The notes beneath the pieces are model-generated. The model had not been told where the DNA came from. It searched no databases and saw only the letters and a program-made list of their open reading frames with translations. A stretch of 64,000 bases of DNA, from NCBI GenBank assembly GCA_964592645.1, contig CAZQFV010000007.1, forward strand, positions 1 through 64,000, written 5' to 3'. This document shows positions 42,407 through 54,500 of the stretch, piece by piece; positions within the stretch are counted from its first letter, which is position 1; every line of letters starts with the position of its first letter. This DNA comes from CAZQFV01 sp964592645 (lineage in GTDB: Bacteria > Chloroflexota > Chloroflexia > DTKN01). The position numbers were made by a program, and so were the translations under genes.

Positions 42407-44053
42407 ATGGATCCCGAGGAAGACGCCGCGCACCGCCGACATGCCTGGCGTGAGACCCATCGCCGGCCGTTCGATATGGAGCGGCACGGCCCGGTGCTGC
42501 GGGCCATCCTGGAGGCGGTGCGGGCCCTGCCGGCGCCTTCGCCGGAGGAGGTGGCGCGACTTCTGCGGAAGCACCGGCCGGCAGGGGGCGGCGCCCTCTC
42601 CAAGGTCCAGCTGCTGCAGGGCTACCGTCGGCTGTGTCAACAGGAGGGCATCGCTCCCGACCCCGAGCTGCTGCGCCGACTGCGCCTCAAACCCACGCGC
42701 ACCCTCTCCGGCGTGGCCCCGGTGGCCGTGCTGACCGCCCCCGCTCCCTGTCCCGGGACCTGCGTCTTTTGCCCCCGCGAGAAGGGCATGCCCGTGAGCT
42801 ACCTGCCAGGAGAACCCGGGGCGCAGCGCGCCGCCGACAACGCCTTCGACCCGTTCGCCCAGACGGCCGGCCGCGTCGCCGCGCTGCGGGCCGCCGGGCA
42901 CCGCGTGGACAAGGTCGAGCTGCTGATCCTGGGCGGCACCTGGTCGGCCTACCCGCCGGAGTACCAGGAGTGGTTCGTGTGCCGCTGCCTGGAGGCGCTG
43001 AACGAGGCCGGGGGGAAAGAAGGGGCGGAACTCGCCGCGGCCCAGCGGGCCAACGAGTCTGCCTCGCACCGCTGCGTCGGGCTGGTGGTGGAAACGCGGC
43101 CCGACTGCATCACGCCGGATGAGGTCGAGCGGCTGCGCACCCTGGGCGTGACCAAGGTGCAGCTCGGCCTGCAGAGCTTGGACGATTCCCTCCTGGCGCG
43201 CAACCGCCGCGGGCACGACGTGGCGGCGAGCCGCGCGGCCATGCGCCTGCTGCGCCTGGCCGGGTTCAAGGTGGTGGCCCACTGGATGCCCAACCTCCTG
43301 GGGGCTGCCCCAGCGGGGGATCTGGAGGACTTTCGTCGCCTGTGGGACGACCCCGGCCTGCGGCCCGACGAGCTCAAGATCTATCCCACGGCCCTGCTGC
43401 CGGGGACAGAGCTGTACGCCCACTGGCAGCGGGGGGAGTATGCCCCCTACGACGAAGAGACGCTGGTACGGCTCTTGAGCGACTGCAAGGCCATGGTCCC
43501 GCCCTACTGCCGCCTCGACCGGCTGATGCGCGATATTCCCGCCGACTGCATCGCCGATGGGGTGCGCAAATCGAACCTGCGCCAGGTGGTGCGCCGACGG
43601 ATGCGGGAGGAGGGGCGGACCTGCCGCTGCATCCGCTGCCGCGAGGTGCGCGGGGAGGCGGTGGACGTGGAGGCGCTGCGCCTGGAGCGGATCGACTACG
43701 CCGCCGAGGCCACGCACGAGGTCTTTCTGCAGTACGTCACGCCGGAAGGCAGATTGGCCGGCTTCCTGCGGCTCTCCCTGCCGCGGGAGGCGCCGCCGAT
43801 CGAGGAGCTGGCCGGCTGCGCCGTGGTGCGCGAGGTGCATGTCTACGGGCCGGCGCTGGAGCTGGAGGCGGTGGAGGAGGGAGCGGCGCAGCACGGGGGG
43901 CTGGGGACGCGGCTGCTTGCCGAGGCCGGCCGGCTGGCCCATGGCGCCGGCTATCGCCGCTTGGCGGTGATTGCCGCCGTGGGCACCCGCCCCTACTACC
44001 GGGCGCGGGGGTTCCTGGACGGCCGGCTGTATATGCATCGGGTCCTCGTTTGA
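42407..44053 (+). CDS. elp3: Elp3-type tRNA uridine(34) carboxymethyl-transferase (radical SAM + GNAT)
   Basis: 548 aa from ATG 42407 (ccggagg upstream; GTG at 42404 is possible). The N-terminal RNA-binding stretch carries RRLRLKPTRTLSGVAPVAVL, the radical SAM cysteines are in APCPGTCVFCPREKGMPVSYL (Cx3Cx2C), and ELLILGGTWSAYPPEYQEWFV, VETRPDCITPDEVERLRTLG and KVQLGLQSLDDSLL follow. The C-terminal GNAT domain contains HGGLGTRLLAEAGRLAHGAGY and GTRPYYRARGFLDGRLYM. It attaches an acetyl-CoA-derived group to U34 of tRNA. Elp3 is common in eukaryotes and archaea but rare in bacteria; Dehalococcoides has a studied one. A Trm9-like methyltransferase gene is divergent from it. Confidence 0.95.
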   Translation: MDPEEDAAHRRHAWRETHRRPFDMERHGPVLRAILEAVRALPAPSPEEVARLLRKHRPAGGGALSKVQLLQGYRRLCQQEGIAPDPELLRRLRLKPTRTLSGVAPVAVLTAPAPCPGTCVFCPREKGMPVSYLPGEPGAQRAADNAFDPFAQTAGRVAALRAAGHRVDKVELLILGGTWSAYPPEYQEWFVCRCLEALNEAGGKEGAELAAAQRANESASHRCVGLVVETRPDCITPDEVERLRTLGVTKVQLGLQSLDDSLLARNRRGHDVAASRAAMRLLRLAGFKVVAHWMPNLLGAAPAGDLEDFRRLWDDPGLRPDELKIYPTALLPGTELYAHWQRGEYAPYDEETLVRLLSDCKAMVPPYCRLDRLMRDIPADCIADGVRKSNLRQVVRRRMREEGRTCRCIRCREVRGEAVDVEALRLERIDYAAEATHEVFLQYVTPEGRLAGFLRLSLPREAPPIEELAGCAVVREVHVYGPALELEAVEEGAAQHGGLGTRLLAEAGRLAHGAGYRRLAVIAAVGTRPYYRARGFLDGRLYMHRVLV

Positions 44054-44101
44054 ACCCTTGCCCCCTCCCCGGCGTACGGTTTCCCCCGGGACTGCCCGGA
44101 A

Positions 44102-44600
44102 GCGGCGAGATGGCAAAACGTGGACGGGACCCCCCTGGACAACGTCACCTGGGTGAGCGCGACGCGCCTGGAGGTCGTCCTGCCCTGGGGGCTGACCCCG
44201 GGCGCCTACACGCTCACCGTGACCAACCCGGGCGGCGCCTCGGCCGGCCTGCCCGATGCCCTGACTATCGTCCAGGGGATCGGCGCCTGGACCCAGGCGG
44301 CCGGCCCGGAGGGCGGCACGATCGAGCAGGTCCTGGTCAACCCCCTCACCCCACCCTGCTCCTGGCGCTTTCTGCGGACGACGGGCCGTTCCGCAGCCTG
44401 AACGCCGGGACAAGTTGGGAGTTGGCCTCCGGCGAGCTTTCCTACTGCGACGGGATCGCCCTGGGGGCCGATGCCCACGCCGTCTACGCGGCCGCCTGGG
44501 GGCTGCTGTGGCGCTCGGACGACGACGGCACGACCTGGCAGGAGCTCGCCATCGCCGGCGCCGACGAGGGCGTCAACCGGGTCTATCTCCATCCGACACT
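44102..44600 (+). pseudogene. Remnant of a secreted IPT/TIG plus sortilin/BNR-repeat protein
   Basis: No intact gene. In one frame 44111-44345 reads an IPT/TIG beta-sandwich (WQNVDGTPLDNVTWVSATRL, LTPGAYTLTVTNPGG). Near 44350 the frame shifts, and the next frame gives BNR/YCF48-like repeats (LLLALSADDGPFRSLNAGTS, AWGLLWRSDDDGTTWQELAI). The sequence then ends abruptly near 44600, where a minus-strand radical SAM fragment begins. There is no start codon with a ribosome site. It is a 5'- and 3'-truncated, frameshifted piece of a surface protein. Confidence 0.7.
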
Positions 44601-44983
44601 GGCCGCAGCTGCCGCAGCAGGTCCAGGTCGCGCCGCACCAGCGCCGACTTGGTCGGGATCGAGACCGGCCAGCCGGCCCCCACGAGCACCTCCAGGCAGG
44701 CCCGGGTCAGGCGGTGCTTTTCCTCCGGCGGCTGGTAGGCATCGGTCACCGAGGCCAGCAGGACCTGCCCGGGCCGGGCGCGCCGCACCTCCCGCGCCAG
44801 CCGTCCGGCGGCGTTGACCCGCACATCCACAAAGGCGCCCCACTTCTCGCCGTGGCCCGTGAAGCGTTTCATGCAGACGGTGTAGCAGCAGGCGCAGCCG
44901 ACATAGGGGTTGCTCGCGTAATCGATCCCCGCGATGCCGCTGTGGGTGAGTGAGAATGGTGCGGCAGGCGATCTCTGCGACTT

Positions 44984-44987
<4 letters not shown>
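44596..44987 (-). pseudogene. Truncated spore-photoproduct-lyase-like radical SAM gene
   Basis: Begins with a TTG at 44987 overlapping the uvrA stop (TTGA). It reads LKVAEIACRTILTH, then shifts frame near 44945 and continues as SGIAGIDYASNPYVGC and MKRFTGHGEKWGAFVDVRVN, VLLASVTDAYQPPEEKHRLT, VSIPTKSALVRRDLDLLRQL. This is the N-terminal third of the SPL-family radical SAM proteins. The cysteine cluster after NPYVGC is not a clean Cx3Cx2C. The frame then runs into antisense of the BNR remnant at about 44596, so the rest of the enzyme is gone. Confidence 0.72.
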
Positions 44988-47920
<2,933 letters not shown>

Positions 47921-47967
47921 AGAAAGCCTCCCTGTCGAGGGTCCTGGGACCCCCGACAGGCCCCGGT

Positions 47968-47997
47968 ATTATACAACGGGGGTCATCGAGGTGTCAA
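47968..47997 (-). promoter_or_regulatory. Promoter for uvrA
   Basis: Minus-strand TTGACA (47997-47992), 18-bp spacer, TATAAT (47973-47968), about 48 bp upstream of the ATG. No recognisable LexA box was seen. Confidence 0.7.
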
Positions 47998-48012
47998 AGC
48001 GCTGGGCCTGCT

Positions 48013-48041
48013 TTGACAAAGCTCTCCCCGGATGGTATGAT
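48013..48041 (+). promoter_or_regulatory. Promoter for the DUF4203-like gene and der
   Basis: TTGACA (48013-48018), 17-bp spacer, TATGAT (48036-48041), 26 bp before the ATG at 48068; divergent from the uvrA promoter. Confidence 0.7.
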
Positions 48042-48067
48042 TCCCCCATCACCACAAGGAGGAGATC

Positions 48068-48628
48068 ATGTCAACGATCAGCCCCAACCTGCTGCTTGGA
48101 CTCCTGGGCGGAGCGCTCTGCCTCTTTGGCTTCTCCCTCTACTGGGGCGGGGTGCGGCTGGTGGGCATCTTCCTGGGAGGCAGCGCCGGCGCGGTCGTCG
48201 CCCTGATCGCCGCCTACGCCGCCAAGCTGGACCGGACGATGACCGTCATCCTGGTGATCGTCGTCGCTCTGGTCGGCATGGCCATCGGCTGGCGTCTGCT
48301 GCGCAAGCTGCACGGTGTCATCGTCTTTTTCCTGGGGGCCGGCCTGGGCTACCTCCTGGCCAGGGTCATCCTGGCCCCTTCCTATGGCGGCGTCTGGAGC
48401 ACACCGTGGATGCCCTTTGCCGTGGCCCTCGTCGGGGGGGTCGTCGGCAGCTTCCTCTTTCGCTACGTCATTATCCTGGCCACCGCGGCCCTCGGCGCCT
48501 ACCTCATCTACCAGGCCGTGGACCAGCCGTGGGTCCTCGCCGCGGCCTTTATCATCGGCACCCTGGCGCAGGTGGGCGCCTTTCACGGCACCGGCCTGCA
48601 CAAGAAGGTACCGCTCTCTTGGAGATAG
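48068..48628 (+). CDS. DUF4203/TMEM198-like membrane protein
   Basis: 186 aa with about seven hydrophobic spans and almost no loops; repeated glycine-rich spans (LLGGALCLFGFSLYWGGVRL, GIFLGGSAGAVVALIAAYAA, FFLGAGLGYLLARVIL, GGVVGSFLFRYVIILATAAL) are typical of the DUF4203/TM7S3-TMEM198 group. Function unknown; a channel-like role is often guessed. The der gene starts 3 nt after its stop, so both are co-transcribed. aaggagg precedes the ATG. Confidence 0.78.
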   Translation: MSTISPNLLLGLLGGALCLFGFSLYWGGVRLVGIFLGGSAGAVVALIAAYAAKLDRTMTVILVIVVALVGMAIGWRLLRKLHGVIVFFLGAGLGYLLARVILAPSYGGVWSTPWMPFAVALVGGVVGSFLFRYVIILATAALGAYLIYQAVDQPWVLAAAFIIGTLAQVGAFHGTGLHKKVPLSWR

Positions 48629-48631
48629 CCC

Positions 48632-49984
48632 ATGGGCAAACCGCTTGTCGCCATCGTCGGCCGGCCCAACGTCGGCAAATCCACCCTCTTCAACCGCATC
48701 CTCGGCCGGCGCCACGCCATCATCGAGGACCTCCCCGGCACCACCCGCGACCGGCTCTACGGCGAGGGCACCTGGCGCGGCCGCGCCTTTGTCCTGGTCG
48801 ACACCGGCGGCCTGCTGATGTCCGACGAAGAGATCGCCGAACTGCCCATCGCCGACATCGTCCAACGCACCCGCGAGCAGGCCCTGGTGGCCATCGAGGA
48901 GGCCGACGCCGTCATCCTGGTCGTCGACGCCCAGGGCGGCCTCCTCCCCGGCGACGACGACATCGCCCAGTTGCTGCGCCAGGCGCGGAAGCCGGTCTTC
49001 CTGGCCGCCAACAAGGCCGACAACGAGGCCCGCCGCCAGGACGCCGTCGAGTTCTACCGGCTGGGGCTGGGCGACCCCTACCCTACCTCGGCCCTGCACG
49101 GGGGCGGCGTGGCCGAGCTGTTGGACGCGCTGGTGGAGGTACTGCCTCCCGCCGAGGAGGAGCCGGCCGCCGAGGAAGGGACCGTGCGCATCGCCATCGT
49201 CGGCCGGCCCAACGTCGGCAAGTCGCAGCTCCTGAACCGCCTGCTCGGCGCGGAGCGGGCCATCGTCAGCAGCATCCCCGGCACCACCCGCGACACGCTG
49301 GATACCCCGCTCACCTGGGGGGAGCGCCGATTGGTGCTGATCGACACCGCCGGCATCCGCCGCGCCGGGCGCATCGCGGCCGGCGCGGAGCGCTACAGCG
49401 TCATGCGCTCGCTGCGGGCTATCGAACGCGCCGACGTCGCCCTCCTGCTGCTCGACGCCGCCCAGGGAATCGTCGCCCAGGACGCGCACATCGCCGGGTT
49501 CATCGCGCAGTCCTACCGCGGCGTCGTCATCCTGCTGAACAAGTGGGACATCGTGGAGAAAGACCCACACACCTATGACACGTACGTGCGGATCGTCCGC
49601 GAGGAGATGAAATTCCTGGACTATGCCCCCGTCCTGGCCGTCTCTGCCCTGACCGGCCAGCGGGTGGACAAGGCGGTGGAGACGGCCCTCTTTGTACAGG
49701 ACGAGCGCCAGAAGCGGGTGCCCACCGCCCTGCTCAACGACCTGGTGCGCGATGCCGTCAGCGCCCACCCGCCGGCCTCCACGGTCCGCGGCCAACCGGT
49801 GCGCATCTACTACGCTACCCAGGCCGCCGTGGCCCCGCCGACCTTTGTCTTTTTCCTCAACAACCCCAAGGCGCTGCACTTTTCCTACCAACGGTACCTG
49901 GAGAACCGCATCCGCCAGGTCTTTGGCTTCAGCGGGGTGCCGCTGAAGCTGCTGTTCCGCGAGCGGAAGAAGGTCGAGCTGTAG
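48632..49984 (+). CDS. der: Ribosome-assembly GTPase Der (EngA)
   Basis: 450 aa with two tandem G domains, the hallmark of Der: G1 motifs GRPNVGKSTLFNRILGR (about 8-24) and GRPNVGKSQLLNRLLGA (about 190-206), G2/G3 regions DLPGTTRDR with DTGG and IPGTTRDTL with DTAGI, and G4 motifs NKAD and NKWD. The last 80 residues are the KH-like domain (FVFFLNNPKALHFSYQRYLENRIR). It matures the 50S subunit. Confidence 0.98.
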   Translation: MGKPLVAIVGRPNVGKSTLFNRILGRRHAIIEDLPGTTRDRLYGEGTWRGRAFVLVDTGGLLMSDEEIAELPIADIVQRTREQALVAIEEADAVILVVDAQGGLLPGDDDIAQLLRQARKPVFLAANKADNEARRQDAVEFYRLGLGDPYPTSALHGGGVAELLDALVEVLPPAEEEPAAEEGTVRIAIVGRPNVGKSQLLNRLLGAERAIVSSIPGTTRDTLDTPLTWGERRLVLIDTAGIRRAGRIAAGAERYSVMRSLRAIERADVALLLLDAAQGIVAQDAHIAGFIAQSYRGVVILLNKWDIVEKDPHTYDTYVRIVREEMKFLDYAPVLAVSALTGQRVDKAVETALFVQDERQKRVPTALLNDLVRDAVSAHPPASTVRGQPVRIYYATQAAVAPPTFVFFLNNPKALHFSYQRYLENRIRQVFGFSGVPLKLLFRERKKVEL

Positions 49985-50000
49985 AAGGGCGTCGCCCTTC
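49984..50000. repeat. Hairpin after der
   Basis: GAAGGGC (49984-49990) and GCCCTTC (49994-50000), 7-bp stem with a 3-nt loop, starting on the last base of the der stop codon. Without a U run; possible mRNA processing or weak terminator site before folP. Confidence 0.4.
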
Positions 50001-50042
50001 AGGAGGGGAGAACGGAAAGCTGATAACCCAACGAGGTCTCCT

Positions 50043-51323
50043 ATGCCTGTCTTCCCTTCGCCCCGTATCGTCCACCTCCCTACCCCCGCGGCAGTCCTGG
50101 CCGAGATGTCCCGCCTCGGCGTCTCGAAAAAAGGCGCGGCCATCATGGCCCCCAAGGGCGTCTTCCGGGCGATCGTGGTGCGCAACCTGCCGGCCGCCCA
50201 GGCCAACATCGTCAAGCAGGAGATGCTCTCCAAGGGCGGGGAGGCCGCAGTCAACTGGACCTGCTACCAGGCCGGGGAAGGGGCCGCAAGCGATGTCCTG
50301 CTGCTGGGGACGCTGCGCCACTACCGCCGGCTGATCGCCAAGCTGCGGGCCCAGCCGCGCTCCCTGGGGCTTCTGCCGCTGGCCGAGGCGCTGGCCGAGG
50401 CGCTGCGGCGCTACGCCGGGGAGACGCTGGGGAAGATGGAGCTGGCCGGCCGCACCTTTTCCTGGGGCGAGCGCACCTATGTGATGGGCATCCTCAACCT
50501 GACGCCGGACTCGTTCTCCGGCGACGGCCTCCTGCAGCGCCAGGGGCCGCCGCCGGAGGCCGCGCTGGAGCAGGCCCGCCGCTTCGCCGCCGAGGGGGCC
50601 GACCTGCTGGACATCGGCGGGGAATCGACCCGCCCGGGGGCGGCGCAAATCTCCCTGGAGGAAGAGCTGCTCCGCGTCGTGCCCGTTATCGAGCGGCTGG
50701 CCGGCGAGATCGACCTGCCCCTTTCCATCGACACCCACCACGCCGAGGTGGCCCGCGCGGCGCTGGCCGCCGGCGCGCACATGGTCAACGACATCTGGGG
50801 GCTGCGCGACCCCGAGAGCGGCGGCTGGAACGAGGCGCTGGCAGCCGTGGTGCGCGAGGCCGGGGTGCCGATCGTCCTGATGCACAACCGCCGGGCCCAG
50901 GCCACCGTGGGCGACCTGGGGGGGCACTATCGCCAGGTGGAGTACAAGGACCTGCTGGGGGAAGTGGTGGCCGACCTGGAGGAGAGCGTGGCCTACGCTG
51001 TGGCGCAGGGCATCCCCTGGGAGCAGATCCTGGTGGACCCGGGGATCGGTTTTGGCAAGACGCCATCCCAGAACATTGCCGTGCTGGGGAGGCTGGGGGA
51101 GCTGAGGAGCCTGGGCCGGCCGATCCTGCTGGGCACCTCGCGCAAATCGTTCATCGGGCTGGCGCTGAACCTGCCGCCGGCCGAGCGGCTGGAGGGGACG
51201 CTGGCCACCCTGGCGCTGGGCGTCGCCCAGGGCGCCGACATCGTCCGGGTGCACGACGTCCAGGCGGCGGTGCGGGCCGTGCGCATCGCCGACGCGATCA
51301 TACGGTCGCCGCAGCTAGCCTAG
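50043..51323 (+). CDS. folP: Dihydropteroate synthase with an N-terminal extension
   Basis: 426 aa, about 140 longer than the standard enzyme. The catalytic TIM barrel begins with VMGILNLTPDSFSGDG (about residue 147), then LLDIGGESTRPGAAQI, LPLSIDTHHAEVARAAL, VNDIWGLRDPE, VLMHNRR, DPGIGFGKT and LGTSRKSFIG, all DHPS signatures. It condenses p-aminobenzoate with dihydropterin pyrophosphate. The N-terminal 140 residues (GVSKKGAAIMAPKGVFRAIVVRNL-type alpha/beta region) match the extended DHPS of some Firmicutes and archaea, where the role of the extension is unclear. Confidence 0.93.
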   Translation: MPVFPSPRIVHLPTPAAVLAEMSRLGVSKKGAAIMAPKGVFRAIVVRNLPAAQANIVKQEMLSKGGEAAVNWTCYQAGEGAASDVLLLGTLRHYRRLIAKLRAQPRSLGLLPLAEALAEALRRYAGETLGKMELAGRTFSWGERTYVMGILNLTPDSFSGDGLLQRQGPPPEAALEQARRFAAEGADLLDIGGESTRPGAAQISLEEELLRVVPVIERLAGEIDLPLSIDTHHAEVARAALAAGAHMVNDIWGLRDPESGGWNEALAAVVREAGVPIVLMHNRRAQATVGDLGGHYRQVEYKDLLGEVVADLEESVAYAVAQGIPWEQILVDPGIGFGKTPSQNIAVLGRLGELRSLGRPILLGTSRKSFIGLALNLPPAERLEGTLATLALGVAQGADIVRVHDVQAAVRAVRIADAIIRSPQLA

Positions 51324-51470
51324 CTGCTCCGAACCGGGTTTCCGCCCGAGGCGCACGCAATCCGGCTGGGCGACGGTAAGGTTCCGAAGAGGCGCTCCCC
51401 CTGCTCCCGTACCATCTGCGCAACGGCCTCTCCACGAACCGGTGGCGTTCCATGGGAAGCGGAGGAGAAG

Positions 51471-51506
51471 GCGTTGGAAGGTTAGAACGTTCTAACTTTC
51501 CAACGC
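51471..51506. terminator. 36-bp palindrome at the end of the giant cyclase gene
   Basis: GCGTTGGAAGGTTAGAAC followed directly by GTTCTAACTTTCCAACGC: two 18-bp arms with a single mismatch and no spacer. The minus-strand stop TAG (51494-51492) of the cyclase gene lies within it. It sits between convergent genes folP and the cyclase and likely stops transcription from one or both. Confidence 0.6.
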
Positions 51507-54500
51507 GCCAAGGTCCTCTGCCGCCTCCACCACCTGACGGTGGTAGGGCACCTGCTCCAGGAACGACCGCCGGCTGGCCTCGTCGGTGAGCTGGGCGGCG
51601 CGCTGCTGCAACAGGCGGTACGCCGTGGCGAGGATGGCGCGGCTGCGGGGGTCGCCGTTGGCCTGCAGCGCACGGTAGCAGGTCAGGTAGACGCGCAGCG
51701 GCTCGTCGGCGCCGTCCAGGGTGCCGCCGGCCTCCAGGTAGGCGGCAATCTCCTGCGCTGGTCCCAGGGCCGCCGTGGCCTCCCCCTGCGCCAGGTGCAG
51801 GCGGGCCAGGCCGGCCAGCGTCTCCATCACCAGGCAGCTCTCCCCGAGCTCCCGCCGGATGGCCAGGGCCTCCTGGTAGGCGGAGAGCGATTCGCCCCAC
51901 TGCCCCAGGCCGGCCAGCGCGTGCCCCAGCGCCGTCAGCACGTACCCCTGGGTGCGCCGGTCGCCGGACTCGCGGACGATCTGCAGCGCCTGCTCGCCGT
52001 ACTGCCGGGCCGCGGCGTCGTCGCCCTGGTTGTGGGCGATGAGGCTGAGGTTTCCCAGCGTCAGTCCCTCGCTGGCCCGCTCGCCGACGGCGCGTGCCAG
52101 CTCCAGCGACCGGGCGTAGTGTTCCCGCGCCCCGGCATAGTCCCCCAGCGCCCGGCAGATCTCGCCCAGGTACGTGTACGACCGCGCTTCCTCGCGCCGG
52201 TCGCCGATCTCGCGGCTGATCGCCAGCGTCTGCGCATAGATGTCCCAGGCGGCGAGATAATCGCCCTGGTCCATGAAAACTGTGCCCAGGGACTCGAGCG
52301 CATAGTTCTCGCCTCGCCGGTAGCCGATCTCGCGGGCGCTCTTCAGGCTGCGCTCGTAATAGTCCCGCGCGGCGGCCCAGTCGCCGCGCGTCGACAAGAC
52401 CAGCCCCAGGTTCTGGAGCGAGACGATCTCCCGCCCGCGGTCCCCCACCTCCTGGGAGAGGCGCAGCGATTCTTCGTAGGCCCGCTGCGCCGCGGCATAG
52501 TCGCCCAACGACCAGTCCACACACCCCAGGGCGCACAGGCAGTCGGCCTCCAGGTTGCGCCGGCCGACCGCCTGGGCCAGCCGCAGCGCCTGCCGCAGGC
52601 GCTCGCGGGCGGCGAGGTTCTCGCCTTGCTGCCAGAGGACAACCCCCCAGCCCCGGTGGGCAGTGGCTTCCAGGGCGGCGTCCCCCGCCGCCTGGGCCAG
52701 GGCAATGGTCTCCTGGGCGTACTGGATGGCTGCCGGGTAGTCGCCCACCGCCTCGGCGTACCGGCTGCGGCGCAGGGCGACCTCGGCGCGCCGGACGGCG
52801 CCTTCCGGCCCCTCGTCGACGGCAGCGCCGGCCAGCTCCTCCAGGGCCGCCAGGTCGGCCGCTTGGGCCGGGCGGTTCCCCTGCAGGGAGTGGATGCCTT
52901 CCCGGGCCAGGAGGAGGGCATAGCGTTCGGCCCGGTCGTCCTCCGGGGTCAGCTCCAGCGCCCGGCTGAAAAAGCGCACCGCCTCGGAGTGGGCGAAGCG
53001 CTCCGCGGCCTGCTTCCCGGCCAGGTGGGCGTAGCGGCGCTCGGCGTCGTCGTCGCCGGCCTGGCCATAGTGGTAGGCCAGGGTGGCGTAGTGCTCCTCC
53101 AGGTCGGCGGCGTAGAGGGTCTCGTAGGCGTTGGCCGCCAGGCGGTGGAGATCGCGCAGCCGGGCCTTGAGCTGCATGGCGTAGGCGGCGTCGCGCAGCA
53201 GGGCGTGCTTGAAGAGGTAGCGCAGCTCGTGCAGGGCGGTCCAGATCTGCTCCTGCTCGGCCCGCCGCACCAGGGGCCGCGCATCCTCCCGCAGCATCTG
53301 GGACAGGACCTGGACATGGAACTCGCGCCCGATCACCGCGGCCGTCTGGACGATCTCTTTCACTTCCCGGGCCAGCCGGTCGATGCGGGCGACGAGGATA
53401 GCGTTGATGTGATCGGGCAGCGCGAGCTCGGCGGCCTGAACCTGCCAATTCCCGTTCGGGCCAAGGGCGACCGCCCCGTTGTCCCGCAGGTAGTACAGCA
53501 CCTGTTGGGCGAAGAACGGGTTGCCCTGGGACTTGTCCTGGAGCAGGGCGAGCAGGCCGGGGTCGGCCGGCCCTCCCAGGAGCTCGGCCGCCAGGCGGGC
53601 CAGGTCGGCCGGCGCCAGGGCGTCGAGGTCGAGCGTCAGGGTGGGCACCCCGGGGTCCGGCACCAGGACAGGCCGGGAGCCGTCGTCGGCGTAGCGCGCC
53701 GTCACCAGGATCAGCAGGGGATAGCCGGACAGGCCGCGGATCAGGGCCGTCAGCGCCTCCTGGGAGAACTCGTCCAGCCAGTGGCCGTCCTCCAGCTCCA
53801 GCACCACGGGGCGCAGCCGGCTCTCGGCCAGCAACAGCAGCCGGATGGCGGCGAGGATGTTCTCGTGGCGGCCCTTGGCGTCCAACTGCTCGTAGAGGGA
53901 TCCCGGCCAGTGCAGGCCGACGAGAGCGCCGAGGACCGATTTGACCCGGGCCAGCTCCGCGGCCAGCGCGGCGGCCGAGCGGGCCTCTGCCGCCACCCCG
54001 GCGGCCGGCGCGCGTTCCGCCAACCCCTCGAGCAGCTGACCGAAACGGGCCTCGAAGTCGGCGGTGTTCTCCTCCTCCGACGCCGAGGGGGTTTGCTCGA
54101 AATAGTGGCGCAGCCAGTAGACAAAGGGGTTGAACGCCTGGCGGAGGATCTGGTCGGTCTGGGCGGTGAACCAGGAGACGCGCTCGCCCAGCGCCTGGCG
54201 CAGGGCGTAGCAGAGGTGCGATTTGCCGATCCCGGCCTCGCCGTAGATGAGCGCCACCCCGGCCGGCCGGCCGGCAAAGAGCGGCCGGGCCATGTCCAGC
54301 AGCCGCTGCAGCGCCGCCTCGCGCCCGACCAGCGCCGCCGGAAAGATGCGTTGGCCGGCGAGCTGCTCGCCCCGCAGCTTGTAGGTGGGGATCGGTTCAG
54401 CCAGCCCTTTGTAGCGCCGGTTGCCCACGTACGCCAGGTCGAAATCCGCAGAGACGCTGGGGTCGGCCCGCAGCCGGCCGGTGACCAGGGTCTGTCCGGG

